Shown piece by piece: positions 50,998 through 63,319 of a stretch of 64,000 nt of DNA. The translations under genes were made by a program, and so were the position numbers. Numbering within the stretch: the stretch's first letter is position 1; every line of letters starts with the position of its first letter. Source of the stretch: Mya arenaria (taxonomy: Eukaryota; Mollusca; Bivalvia; Myida; Myidae); contig NC_069135.1 of the NCBI RefSeq assembly GCF_026914265.1, positions 18,034,406-18,098,405 on the forward strand, read 5' to 3'. The notes under the pieces were generated by a model. It did not search any database, was not told the DNA's origin, and saw nothing but the letters and a program-made list of their open reading frames with translations.

Positions 50998-52126
50998 TAA
51001 ACTTAAATTTGCACGGCACCTTGTTATCGAACCGATTTGTAAGCAAGTGACAGGATAATTACCATTTCTACAAATTTGCATTTCCATAAATGATGACTCT
51101 TCTAACATCTAGATGACATATAAACGTATTCGTCAGCACACCGTGGCAAATGTCCACATCGAAAACCAATTACGCGTTAAATAAGGCGTACATATGCTGT
51201 AAAGGCGACAAATGGAAAAGGTCTACAGAATGATCGATGTACGATGAGAACCACAAATGCCTATTCCAGGATCTTCCAAGTACAATTGTATGATTGATTT
51301 GCGTTTTCTGTGGATGGAATCATGCGAACCGACAACATGAATATCGAACATCATCAATTAAATACGCATCAGGAACAACGCTTCATTCAAACATACAAAA
51401 ACTCAGAAATGGAGGTGGGTTAGACCCAACCCCAAAGCAACAAAGTAACTGTTAAGACATCTATTATCTGTTGCCATTAACTTATTTAAAATGAAGACAA
51501 AACGCTATATCAATTTCGAATCTGAACAATTGTGTTTGTGGACAAATTAAAACAACGTCTTCAACGAACCGCAATGAAATTTGGCAAAATAATGTAACAT
51601 ATTCTGACGATTTCTGTGTTACGTTTAATCATAATTATTATCTCTATCAAAAGTGTAATGTACAGTGTCTAGTTAAATTATGAATGGCCCTCGTATATTC
51701 TGCATAGGACTACTTTCGCACAGTTATGTTACAGCCATTTTAGTGGCATACATGACTGGCTGTCTTACGTTATGGGTACAAACGCAGACGCCTTCAGCTG
51801 TTTTGTCAGGAAATGTAATGCCGTACGAATATTCGAGTACTATTAAAACATCAAGTACATTTAGAGAGGCGCTCATACAATTAGATTAAGGGGCAAGGGA
51901 AGCAATTATACGGTATAAAATTCAAATAACAATTCACCATTGATGGTTGAAACTGCAATCAAATACAGTTGCAACTAAAAGTAAAGACAGACGCATACCA
52001 TGTTTAGGGACACAAGGTTAAGGCGGACATACTCTAAATACTCTAAATAAGAGACACAAATCGCCACAATACAACACCGACAGAAAACAACACCTCGCCA
52101 AACCTTTAGAAATGACAACAAATAAT
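50998..52126. other. Spacer, right part duplicated from the 28 kb region
   Basis: About 51900-52126 aligns with 28260-28490. An isolated 69-codon frame at 51680 has no recognisable domain. Nothing else seen. Confidence 0.45.
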
Positions 52127-52498
52127 CAGGCGCGTAGCCTGGCAGACCCACGGCAGTACTTCGCGATTTGAACGATTTAAAAAAATGAAATATTTAATTG
52201 CCCTCAGAAATCAAACATTTGTCATATAAAAAATATATTCTTTAAATATGAACTTCCTCATTATATTGGATTGTTTAAAAATAATGTTTTGACTTTAAAA
52301 AGTGCAAGTACTCGAGATGTTTTGCGCCTTATATATTCACGTTAAGGTGTTCAGATACTCTTGAAGTTGCACCATTTTACCTAAGGTTTCGCAAATTTAG
52401 GGAGGGGTAACCTCACCCGCATTCACTCCATGTTGCACATATCCTACAGTTTTTAAAACAATACTGGGAGTGAGCATTTGGCCCTAGCTACGCCCCTT
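52127..52498. mobile_element. hAT-like MITE, about 372 bp
   Basis: The left end CAGGCGCGTAGCCTGG and right end (reverse complement) AAGGGGCGTAGCTAGGG form imperfect inverted repeats like hAT-type termini (CAGGGGCGTAGC). It interrupts a tract that is continuous at about 28490-28510, so that location acts as an empty site. No clean 8-bp target duplication was found. Confidence 0.6.
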
Positions 52499-52849
52499 AT
52501 TGTCAATGTTTGTGATAACGTCTGCTGGAAATAATAAATGCTCTCCTAAACTACATCACTCTCAAGGTACACTAAAGAGTTAGAAAGATGAAGATATATT
52601 TTAATATGTCTACGAAAGAAATGGATGCGCTTCTGAGGTCTTTTAAACACGATGTCTGGTGAAAAAAATATTGGCAAAGTAGCTTTCTACACGAAAGTAT
52701 CACTTAAAATGGATTCGACTTTTCATTTGTAAATGTTGTGACGTGAGCGTTGCATGACTTACTATACTTGACGGTAGTTCTGGCTTCCATAACTTTAATG
52801 TTGATATTTATTTTTTTGATGTTTACTAGGTAAAAACACACATACTAAG

Positions 52850-52990
52850 CTATGACATGCATGTATAAGTTAAATTCATTCATACATAGGTATGACACAA
52901 ATGTATCCGTTAAGTTAGCTAAAGAACTTCAGCGATATAACGTAGACATTTGTGTCATAGCTAAGTCCTTGTGTATTTAACGTATATGTT
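52850..52990. repeat. Small foldback around ATGACACAAATGT
   Basis: TATGACACAAATGTATCCGTTA at about 52892 is matched in inverse by TAACGTAGACATTTGTGTCATA at about 52939. Further TGTGTCATAG copies lie outside. It may be a tiny foldback element. Confidence 0.5.
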
Positions 52991-53553
52991 TGTGTCATAG
53001 CCAACTGCGTGTGTTCTCGGGTCAGTCCGGATCCCGAAACAAGATGACAAATTCGCATGCTGGCCTTCGCCTGATGGTCCAAGGTATAAGAATAGGAACT
53101 CGTAGCGAGATATCAAAAGATTACGCAGATTTAGTGAAGATAAATAAGAATAACGCTTACACCGACAGCATTCTGCCTACATACATAACCAGGAATTATT
53201 GGCCAAAACTAGTAATCGGCACTCGGTGTTTTTTGTTTTCTTTTTTTAGAGTTTATAGGGAATGCCGCAGTTACGTACGCCGAAATTCACTAATAGAGCA
53301 AACTGGAATCGGAATCGAATTCCAGAGAAACCGAGCAAACAAAAATGACAGTAAAATGACTTTGTGTCGCCTGCATAGAAAACATATAGGGCTAATGGTG
53401 TCCAGTGTCGTCGTTCTGAATATTCCGCTGTGTGTCGTCCGCTATAATAATTCATCCTTTCCTGTTCAATATATTTACCAAACTTTTTTGACAGTCTGTA
53501 TTGAAAGATCTTGCAACAATGGCATGAAATTGAATGTTTGTAATAAAAAATGA
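52990..53553 (+). other. Unrecognised 187-codon frame
   Basis: Long open frame with no domain I recognise and an ordinary AT-rich composition. A pyrimidine tract ending in AG sits inside it at 53249, and the downstream part has different reading possibilities, so it may be two exons or chance. No start context or partner exon supports it. Confidence 0.15.
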
Positions 53554-54492
53554 TATTGCTATCTACTGCAGAAGAGAAATTGTTTTGATTAAACGTTTCA
53601 TTATGTTTCCTTATTATGACAGCTTACCACCAACATGTTAGCATTAAATTCTCATATTCTAGCCACATATGATTGCTGGCAGCAGGCACGCATTTCATAT
53701 AATATTTGTTATTAGAGGCCGCGTCTATAGGGATACATGTTTGCAATTGTCAATGGGAAAGTTTAAAAGGAAAAAAATTAGATATGAAAAAAAGAAGATT
53801 TGTTAATGATATCAACTCTTACTCAACTTTACTTAAAATTTGTCGTCAATAACCGTTTTGATGCGTGTAAAACTTCCAAAACGTCATATAAAACGAATAA
53901 GCCTAATGTTTAAAACAAGAAATTAAAAAAAGTAATTCTCTGTGTTTTTATATTGACTGGTCGCCGGTCAAATATAAGTCCCAATAACGAAATTAACAGA
54001 ATTAAAATTTAACTGATATAAAATGAAAGTTCAAAGCGTAATTCACACGATTTAAAACAAACATTAATGAATAAAAGTAGGCCAAAAAGGATCAGGCCGA
54101 AAAGATATCTTGGCCGAATCGACCCGACACCAATAATTTTATCGGTGGTAATGCAAGGTACCAGTCTACATAATTTACGCATGCCGGAGACGACCGAGTA
54201 ACTACGATCAAGAAAGTTGATAGTCATAGTTCGGCTATGTCCGTCTTTATTCGGAATGTTAACAATTGTATATATTGTCACATGACTTTATTGAGCCAAT
54301 TGGGTATCGCTATTTTCCATGTGACACAACGATTCAGCATCCTCCTCCATCTTTTTGCGGGGGAAGAAAACGCGAAAACTCACTATGGTAAGAGGTGTTT
54401 TAGGACATTTTCACCAAGGGCAAACTTTGTTTGCTCCATACAATGGCATGCAATGTACCGCTATGGCTCTGGTTACATTATTGGCTTTTTAG

Positions 54493-54870
54493 TTACGAAC
54501 ACAACCACATGTCCTCATTAACGGCTGTCGATGTAGAGTCTGTATACTGAATGAGGGAAATGCTTTGTATTCTACCATAGTCGAAAGTATAAACGAGGCT
54601 CGATATTTATCGCATAATGATTTGCCAACATCCGTTAGGTTTAGAAATGATGTATTTTGTCCGCAATATATGCTTGATGTTTACTATGGTAACGTAAACG
54701 GTGATAATGACGTCCATTTGGGTCAATCCCCATGTTTCATGAACATCAATAGATATATATTAATATTCAATAAAACCCATTCAGCCGCGTCTTTGATGCC
54801 AACATCAACATTCGTTTTGTTATTATTATGTATTATTTACCTAACTATGTCACAATGTTTATTGGCATAA
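54493..54870 (+). CDS. Possible last exon of an unrecognised protein
   Basis: The frame is open from an acceptor-like TTGGCTTTTTAG at 54492 to a stop at 54868-54870. It encodes a Cys-containing region and a hydrophobic C-terminal stretch (STFVLLLLCIIYLTMSQC) just before the stop, as in GPI-anchored precursors. A good donor (ATG|GTAAGAGG) lies 106 bp upstream at 54386/54387, but no upstream exon frame is convincing. The family is not recognised; it could be chance. Confidence 0.25.
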   Translation, partial: LRTQPHVLINGCRCRVCILNEGNALYSTIVESINEARYLSHNDLPTSVRFRNDVFCPQYMLDVYYGNVNGDNDVHLGQSPCFMNINRYILIFNKTHSAASLMPTSTFVLLLLCIIYLTMSQCLLA

Positions 54871-56081
54871 TTTGGACTGATATTGATTAAAATACGGACC
54901 CCATTACTGGCTCAACTCATTTGATAAAAGTAAACAAAGGCCATCGACCAATGAAAGCAAGAATTTTAAGATTTTCCATATTTGGCAGACATTGTAGACG
55001 CCATTTTGAATGTTTATGATCTGAACTATTCATTTGATATACAGTGACATAATTATTTCCTTCATGTTATACTTAAAAAGGGATCACTTGCAGCTAAATG
55101 TTAAGAAGCATGCATTTACCTATAACTTTGATTGAGGTGCTTTTACCTTGATCTTCAGGTTAGACTCATTCGACTTTCATGTTCTGATATTTAATGTTTA
55201 GCTTAAGTAATATGATATTCCCGCCTCTAGAGTTTATTTATACTGTTATACTGCTAGGCGCACAGTTGTCTTGCTACGTTCTTGGTGTACATATGTAGAT
55301 GAAAAAAATGAAATACAAAGTAAAGTTGTATTGTTATTCCATAAACACCAAACATTAAAACATTTCACAACAGTTTTGTTAGAAAATTTTTAAAACAGAA
55401 AAAAAACGTAACAAACGGAACACACCGTCAAGTTAATGAAAAATTGTAGAAATGGCTGTGAAACATATTTTCTCCATGGTGTGTATTTCAAGAGAGAGAA
55501 AAACTATTCAGGCACTCGCGCTGATTGTATTGCAAAGATAACGCATTTATTTGGATGATATAAGACTTTTGTTCCGGACCAATTGGTCTTGTCTAGCAAA
55601 CCTCATTAAAAGATATAACCCTAGACACATCCATACGGCTAATTCGATCAAAATGTGTTTGTGATGGATTTTTGTAACGTAGAGGAAATATTTAAATATA
55701 AAAAAACATGACATTAAATTGTTACAGTAGTTTTCTATTCAAATCTACTGGTTAAATAGCACGCTGATATAATTATACAGAAACTCTGAATTTATAAATT
55801 ATGTTTTATTCGTCGGTTTAACAAAAAACACAATTGTCTGTCGAAAATGGGTCCAAATAAATGTTCCGGGTTGATTTGCAGTGTTTCTTGCAAGCAATGG
55901 TGCTTTAAAAAAATGTCGCCTCGATAGAATGCAAACCATTTTATTTCTCTATTTCACATAATGACCCTATTTTTGACTAGTCGCTAATTTCTTTTGCAAG
56001 GATTAGCTACAAGATGTAAAAACTTCAGTTGAGATAATATACCATACATTATTATGTGTTTTTTCTTGATCTCAACTGAAC
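54871..56081. other. Spacer, no gene seen
   Basis: AT-rich sequence between the possible exon and the 30-bp array; only short frames. Confidence 0.5.
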
Positions 56082-57590
56082 AACAATAGCCATATTTGAT
56101 CCACATCCAACAACAATAGACATTTAAAATCTACATCCGAAAACAATAGCCATATTTGATGTACATCCGACAACAATAGCCATATTTAATCCACATCCGA
56201 CAACAATAGCCATATTTGATCCACATCAGACAACAATAGCCATATTTGATCCACATCCAACAACAACAGCCATTTAAAATCTTCATCCGACAACATTGGC
56301 CATATTTGATCTACATCCGACAACAATAGCCATATTAGATCCACATCCGACAACAATAGCCATATTTGATCCACATCAGACAACAATAGCCATATTTGAT
56401 CCACATCCGACATCAATGGCCATATCTGATCCACATCCGACAACAATAGCCATATTTGATCCACATCCGACAACAACAGCCATATTAGATCCACATCCGA
56501 CAATAGCCATATTTGATCCACATCCAACAACAATAGCCATATTTGATCCACATCCAACAACAATAGCTGACATCAATGGTCATATTTGATCCACATCCAA
56601 CAACGATAGCCATATTTGATCCACATCAGACAACAATAGCCATATTTGATCCACATCTGACAACAATAGTTATTTGATCCACATCCGACAACAATAGCCA
56701 TATTTGATCCACATCAGACAACAATGGCCATATTTGATCCACATCCGACAACAATAGTTATTTGATCCACATCCGACAACATATTTGATCCACATCTGAC
56801 ACCAATAGTTATATTTGATCCACATCCGACAACAATAGCCATACTTGATCCACATCTGACAACAATAGTTATATTTGATCCACATCCGACAACAATAGCC
56901 ATACTTGATCCACATCTGACAACAATTGTCATATTTGATCCACATCAGACAACAATAGCCATATTTGATCTACATCCGACAACAATTGCCATATTTGATC
57001 CACATCTGACAACAATAGTTATATTTGATCCACATCAGACAACAATAGCCACATTTGATCCACATCCGACAACAATTGCCATATTTGATCCACATCTGAC
57101 AACAATAGCCATATTTGATCCACATCCGACAACAATAGCCATATTTGATCCACATCAGACAACAATAGCCATATTTGATCCACATCCGACAACAATAGTT
57201 ATTTGATCCACATCCGACAACATATTTGATCCACATCTGACACCAATAGTTATATTTGATCCACATCCGACAACAATAGCCATACTTGATCCACATCTGA
57301 CACCAATAGTTATATTTGATCCACATCCGACAACAATAGCCATACTTGATCCACATCTGACAACAATTGTCATATTTGATCCACATCAGACAACAATAGC
57401 CATATTTCATCTACATCCGACAACAATTGCCATATTTGATCCACATCTGACAACAATAGTTATACTTGATCCACATCAGACAACAATAGCCACATTTGAT
57501 CCACATCCGACAACAATTGCCATATTTGATCCACATCTGACAACAATAGTTATATTTGATCCACATCCGACAACAATTGCCATATAGATC
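56082..57590. repeat. 30-bp minisatellite with 441-bp higher-order repeat
   Basis: About 50 units of CCACATCCGACAACAATAGC plus CATATTTGAT. Variant units recur at a fixed distance: variants at 56760, 56921, 56981 and 57071 return at 57201, 57362, 57422 and 57512, each 441 bp later. The right half is thus a duplicated block. Ten-residue repeat frames on both strands (PHPTTIAIFD, MWIKYGYCCR) follow from the 30-bp period and are not genes. Confidence 0.97.
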
Positions 57591-57599
57591 CAGGCTGCA

Positions 57600-59539
57600 A
57601 ATTGGCCATCCTAATCCAACCAGCACAACCATATACGAGTTTTTGTAGTTGTAGGCTCAAAATGCAGACTGATCATGAAGAAAAACACCATGTTTACATT
57701 GTGAATAGTGTTAAATACATTTTGGAATATTTCACCAAATGATTTCAATGTTTTACAAATATGTTAAACCATTTATCGATCTATTGTTGAACTAGATGTG
57801 TCAAGTAATAGATAACACAGCCCATCATATTTCAACACATTTATTCATTAAAAAATAAAACAAATACATAAAAAAATATAGAAATACAATAAAAATACAC
57901 ATTCCGTTTAATATAAAGCAATCTTCATCGATTATATGTTACTATATACATGATTGCGACCAGACTTTTAACCAGAGTCAAATCAGACAAAATATGAAAA
58001 CATCCATCTGACCCACTTCTTGGTTACTATGATTAGTCAATACATGCATTGTAAAATACAGTTAAGTAAGTCTAATTAATGTGAAACATACAAAAATTTT
58101 GATAGTTTAATCAATGCGATAATTGAGACTCAAGACCTCAAAATTCTAAATTGGGTTTTGTTATAAAACTGCTATAACATTAGCAATTTGATATAGATGG
58201 CCTTTCCAACAACTGAGTCTTACAGGTATATACATGTACACATCAGTACATCAAAGAGAGTTTATTACATGAAATAATTCGCTTTCTGAATTTGAATCTC
58301 AAGCTGAGACTCGAGACATTCAAGCTAAACATTGTACTGGAATCAATACCATGAACCCAAGCCAATCTCACAACAACATAAAAAATATACAACAAGTTTA
58401 GGTTAGCTACAGAAATAAGTAAAATGGAAAATACAGATACAAAAATATATGCAATATTGTGGCACTTTTTTAACTGTGAAATTTGTGGTCACATATCTAC
58501 TGATAATTTAAACATAATACAGGCTAATATTTTTTATCTATACCTAAATCAAATGCATTTTTTTAATCATAAAATTCCAAGGAGTTCAACGTAATAATGA
58601 ATTGAAATTTGGCATCAACCTCTATTGTGCACCTTATAAAACATGGCCTCCCAGGTCCAGATAATATCAAGATGATTGACACTCAGTTTTTGATTGAAGC
58701 CGATTGTCAAATGTTCTATTTAATATATTGTTTTCAGAAAATGATGTAAACAAATTCATACCTAGTAACAAAATATAACAGAAATTTTGTTTCAAACATA
58801 TTCTACCTCTCCAACTGTTGATAAATCATCTCAAAAAATGTTAATGGACAACTTAACTGAATGTTTTAATTGTACAAAAGAATGAATAATAAAAAAACTC
58901 CTAATAATGTTCATTAAATAATAACAGAAAAGTTCTACTTTCTTGTAAAATGTTTATGAAAATACCTGATAACCATGCTTAACTCTGATATGTTTCTTAA
59001 ACATTGTGTATTCTATTTATCAACTCTTCCCAGTTTCTCAGAAACCTGTAAGGGTAACAAGCTTTAGAATCTTATTCCAATTTGCAGAACTAACTCAAAC
59101 TTGGCATTACAACTTGTAGATAACAAATAGATATTTTGCTTTACAATTCTAAGAATTATTCTAAAGGAGAATATTTTGAAGACTATACAAGTAAAGGAGT
59201 TATGTCGGAAAATAGCTCATTGAGCTAATGTTTCTTGTTAATACATACCCTACTTAAAATAAAGATTCTTGTATCAACAAAAACATTGAGCTTAGATCAA
59301 TCATGTTAGAAGGCATAAGAATGTTTGCCAAATTGCTGTCAGTTCTACATGATTTCAAACAGATATACTTGCATGTTGCATTTCTTGTCTCTGTTGGGAC
59401 TTCTATCATTATTGGCTTATACTGACGACAACGATGTAAAAAATCATAGATATGATAGAAGAATTTATGAGATTCTTATGAATTTCAATAATTTCAGGTG
59501 CTGTAGTTTGTGACATCTGTCCACATATATCTTCATTCC
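57600..59539 (-). other. Downstream of the distal G6PD exon, likely 3' UTR
   Basis: AT-rich and without frames on the gene strand. Gene-strand AATAAA occurs at 58261-58266 and 57840-57845, so the distal last exon could have a 3' UTR of about 1.3 or 1.7 kb ending before the 30-bp array. Confidence 0.4.
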
Positions 59540-59627
59540 TCAAATCTTGCTGGGTGACCACTTGTATGTGCCCGTGTAGACAAAGTTGTAGCGGGCAAAT
59601 AGCTGATTACTCTCGTCCGGGCCTCGA
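59540..59627 (-). CDS. G6PD: Alternative last exon of G6PD (distal)
   Basis: An 88-nt exon preceded by TATATTCCAG. Joined to the same upstream exon (62902-63071, ending AG of a split Ser codon) it reads SRGPDESNQLFARYNF, then VYTGTYKWSPSKI and stop. It matches the G6PD C-terminus, with about 17 of 29 residues the same as the proximal exon. Arg of SRGP, Tyr of YTG and Trp of YKW correspond to human R487, Y503 and W509, which contact the structural NADP+. The splice phase equals that of the proximal exon, so the two are mutually exclusive last exons. No other G6PD exon lies between them, arguing against a separate gene. An unused relic is possible, but the frame and key residues are intact. Confidence 0.8.
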
Positions 59628-59878
59628 CTGGAATATAGGTGAAGCGCACATGAAGTCAATAATAATAGAACTTTTTAAGGCGCGAACTCTTAGAATATTG
59701 CTTTAAAATTCAATTTTCTCATGGGGAAATAGTTTCGAATTCAGTTCTTGTATTATGTCTTTAACCAGATTAAACATCATTTAATTTCATTACTTGAGAT
59801 ATGATGTACAGTACAATGGTGAATCTGTTATTCATTTTGAAGTAATATGAAAATAGTATATTTAATGCATCAAGTTAA

Positions 59879-59884
59879 TTTATT
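59879..59884 (-). promoter_or_regulatory. Poly(A) signal candidate between the two G6PD last exons
   Basis: Gene-strand AATAAA; with the one at 60022-60027 it would end transcripts using the proximal last exon before the distal acceptor is reached. Confidence 0.35.
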
Positions 59885-60021
59885 TGTTATTGATAAAAAG
59901 AGTAAAATGTGTTTGGAATTACCAATTGTTAGAACAGTCACTCCTCTAGTGATGTTAAGTACAATGTTAAGAACATATAGTTGAAGTCTTCAAATGTATA
60001 AGAACATACAATGATTAACAT

Positions 60022-60027
60022 TTTATT
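60022..60027 (-). promoter_or_regulatory. Poly(A) signal candidate for the proximal G6PD last exon
   Basis: Gene-strand AATAAA about 1.15 kb past the proximal stop codon and about 400 bp before the distal exon. Confidence 0.35.
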
Positions 60028-60119
60028 GACCTTTATGTAAATATAATTCAGATTTAAGAAATAACTAACAACTATATAAAAAGATATGAATATACAACAA
60101 AGAAAAACAAGAGGTCCGA

Positions 60120-60360
60120 AGAGTAAAAACTTAACTTGTCTGTTGCAGTTTTTTTCAGTTCAACAAGGGGGGAAAGTCAATGATAAGTAAAGCCACAGTT
60201 ATGCACTTAAGCTATACATTTAGTGCTTTGTCTCTGACAACATGTGTACCAAGTTTGATTTGTACATCCTCAATGGTTTTTGAGTTATTGCAGAGCTATG
60301 ATTCAACAACACAAATGCTATAACATTACCTTGACATTTTTCGAAAAACAGACCAGCTAA
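60120..60360. repeat. Dispersed repeat fragment
   Basis: Contains TCTCTGACAACATGTGTACCAAGTTTGATTTG and AGTTATTGCAGAG; diverged relatives occur near 27281 and 49117. It looks like a scrap of an abundant interspersed repeat, family unassigned. Confidence 0.4.
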
Positions 60361-61173
60361 AACAACAACCTGGGATTGTTCTTAAAGAACACACTGTCAG
60401 TAATAACAAGGCAGCCAACACATCAAGTCTGTATACAGATCAACTATGGTATGTCATGACATCTTATATGAATTAATAATTACTAAATACCATCAAATCT
60501 TAACTGCACCTGCTTTACTTTCAACCAAAAACAAAGTCAATAACTGCTAGACCTGATTAAGCTTCAACGTATAAAACATGAAATTTGTATCTTGCTCATT
60601 GATGAAAAGATGATCACATTAGTGAGAACACAATGTTAGTACAAGTTTAAAAGCACCTGCCACATAAAAAAAGAAAAGGCACATATTCTATGGTTTCAAA
60701 AACAATGGCTGAATTCTACAAGATGCTTTTAAATGTCTTGCAAAAGATATATTTAGGTATATTTTTGTTTTATCATTTAAAACTATGATGATAATCATGA
60801 TGGCTATAAGATTCATTTTAAGGAGTATGACAATGATAACAATAAGTCAGTGGTTTAAGATATTTGGAAGCTGTTAAGCTCTTGATGCAAGTATGTCCAA
60901 CCATCCAAAACTATTTGAACAAACAATACAAAACACTTCTAATACAATGTAAAATAAACAAACAAAAATTGACAGTATAAGTCTGGATTGTCTCACATAG
61001 ACTACTGCCATAGTAAGGACATTATAATAATGTCTTTGTTCAGCTATATGCAAATAAGCATTATTAATGTTTAAAATAAATCTACAGTTTTGAGCCAGTC
61101 TCTGTTTTCTTAAAAAATATGACACTATTCCTTTGTTCGAGATCTCAATATAAGCCCCTCCATTGGTATGAGA

Positions 61174-63071
61174 TTAGAGTTTCTGCTGAGGAGCCCACTT
61201 ATACTGCCCGGTGTACTTGAAGTCGTACTTGTCACACAGTTGGTCTGACTCCCTCGGTCCACGGCTGAAAACAAGAAATACACCACTGCAAGAGGAAGCA
61301 CTACAATGGGTGGCTATATACTTGTACAAAATGCATTAAGATACCCGAAACACAAATGAATTTTGGATGCGTGGTGGTCCCATATAACTTAGGTATCATT
61401 TAAATAAGTATTGTGTTTGCAGGAAAAACGATGAAAAAGAATACCAATAACAATAAATCATGTTTCAATAAAAATTTTAAGCTTCAAAAATTGCAAAGAT
61501 GTCATTTCACGAACTATTTCAGTCGACATTATATACAAAGTTACAAACTGTTATAACTTCATATATAAGACAAATATGGTCATTTGTTTTATACTTTTTA
61601 AAGCTGTAAACAGCTATTAAATACCTTTCAAATGATACAAAAAAATAATATGAGGTCACCAGGTATCATAATTTAACATGAAGATGTTTACGTCAATTGA
61701 GCTATCAGAAAGCTAGTTTATTCGTGGGTCGGATTCCTTCTAGTGTCAGTCCAAGTACCAAGGTACATGCAGCTACAGATACAGATTGCATATACATGAG
61801 TGTATCAGACTAAAACATCACACATTTAAGAATGGACTATTAGATGAATGATTTCAGGAATGATATTACTGGTTGTGAAACTATTAACTCCACAGACATA
61901 GCTCTACATGTTAAATCAGTACTAGACTAAGACATGCACATCCTGTTTCTAAAATTTGCTATTTCTACCCTTAAATATGTCTGAAAAAGTTTCCCAGTAC
62001 CTTATTCAATTGAGAATTTTACAAACTACCCCATCATAATTGGCTTGCACTGCAATTTCAGTCCTACTACATCCCTAAACTTGAATGACATTGTGTATTA
62101 CTAAATTTTACTCAATTTTAAAAACTCAAACCATAAATAATGCTCAAGTCTACAAGAGAGGCATAGAGCCTTAAACAGGGTTTCAAACAAACTTGTAAGC
62201 TTCCGGCCACAATCTCGAAATATCTTAAGCATTACAGGTTAAAGTATCATAACTCCTTTCGCCAAATAACTTTCTTATACTTCAACTTTAATAATACCGA
62301 GCATAGTTTTTCATGATGATGATTAATATAAATTCCTGTGAAGGTCTCAACACCTTTTAAAAGGAGAAAATTGACAATTTATTTGAAGATGATGTTTCAT
62401 ATATTTAAAGAAATAAATCATCACATTAGTGTCAATTTATGATATAAATAGAATATAACATTCATGGTCATTCAATAAGAAATATTTTGAATAATGACTG
62501 ACCAATCAATGCACTTCTACTCATAACATGTTCAACATGTTTGATAATCTCAAAGCACTTATAAGCATGGATGTTTTTAGACTTTGTACTCAAACTCTAA
62601 AATAATACAATTTACACTATAATTTTATTTCCAAGACAATCATAGTATGTCAAAAATGCCATGAAATGAAAACTACAACCAAGCTGCTTGTTCCTTTTAA
62701 AGCTATTTTTTCCAAGTATATAGAGGACTAAATGTGTATGAAACGTGTTAGTAGGATTTTTCTTCCATTAAATATATGTCAGTAAAGGTTTGGAAGCAAA
62801 TCAATATCAAGGAAATCAATAAAAAGAAAGAAAATAAATCAAGCACTGCACAATACTTAGAGTGAGTCATACAAGACTGGGGAAACACCTATATTTCATA
62901 CCTGCCAAACTTGTATGGTATAGGTTTGACCTTGTCCTTCTCAATCTGATGAAGGACCGGAGTAAATACCCTCCAAGCCTCGTAAAGTTCGTCCGATCGC
63001 ACAAAGTTTATCTGAGATCCAGTGAACACATCCAGTATCAATCTCTCATAAGCCTCTGGCATCCTCACATC
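61174..63071 (-). CDS. G6PD: Glucose-6-phosphate dehydrogenase, C-terminal exons (partial gene)
   Basis: The enzyme makes 6-phosphogluconolactone and NADPH from glucose-6-phosphate in the cytosol, the first step of the oxidative pentose phosphate pathway. Penultimate exon 62902-63071 reads [20 protein letters not shown], then [32 protein letters not shown] and KFG, very close to animal G6PD. Last exon 61174-61264 completes a split Ser codon and reads [16 protein letters not shown], then [14 protein letters not shown] and stop. Junctions are GT-AG (donor 62901, acceptor 61265). Residues matching human R487, Y503 and W509 at the structural NADP+ site are present. The rest of the gene lies beyond 64000. 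A second, distal last exon is at 59540-59627. Confidence 0.97.
61265..62901 (-). other. G6PD intron before the proximal last exon
   Basis: AT-rich 1.6-kb intron with no recognisable repeat or exon. Confidence 0.8.
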
Positions 63072-63206
63072 CTATAAAGTAGAGTAATTGTAAGTAAATG
63101 TTTGATCATTTAATGTTAAGGAAAACGTGCAAAATTTTTGACATCACATTAAACAATTTACAAACAACTTAAGCTCTGAAGAGATTAGAAAATAATTTGC
63201 AGTTGA

Positions 63207-63230
63207 GGGGGGGGGGGGGGGGGGGGGGGG
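63207..63230. repeat. 24-nt poly(G) run
   Basis: Uninterrupted G homopolymer on the plus strand (poly(C) in the G6PD pre-mRNA). Its length is likely unreliable in any assembly. Confidence 0.95.
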
Positions 63231-63319
63231 TCCAAATGTTTGTGGATAACAGTGCAGAAACTGCATTTATTAGTGAAAACTAGACGCCAACAGGCAACAT
63301 GTTGAATCTGAAAAAAGCC

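Noticed and set aside
53249-53300. Exon reading AAVTYAEIH, reminiscent of an ITIM receptor tail
   Set aside because: The frame ends after about 13 codons and no transmembrane or ectodomain exon was found nearby.
56186-57632. Pentapeptide-like or Asp-rich repeat proteins
   Set aside because: The 30-bp satellite gives ten-residue repeats in several frames on both strands; no start or splice context.
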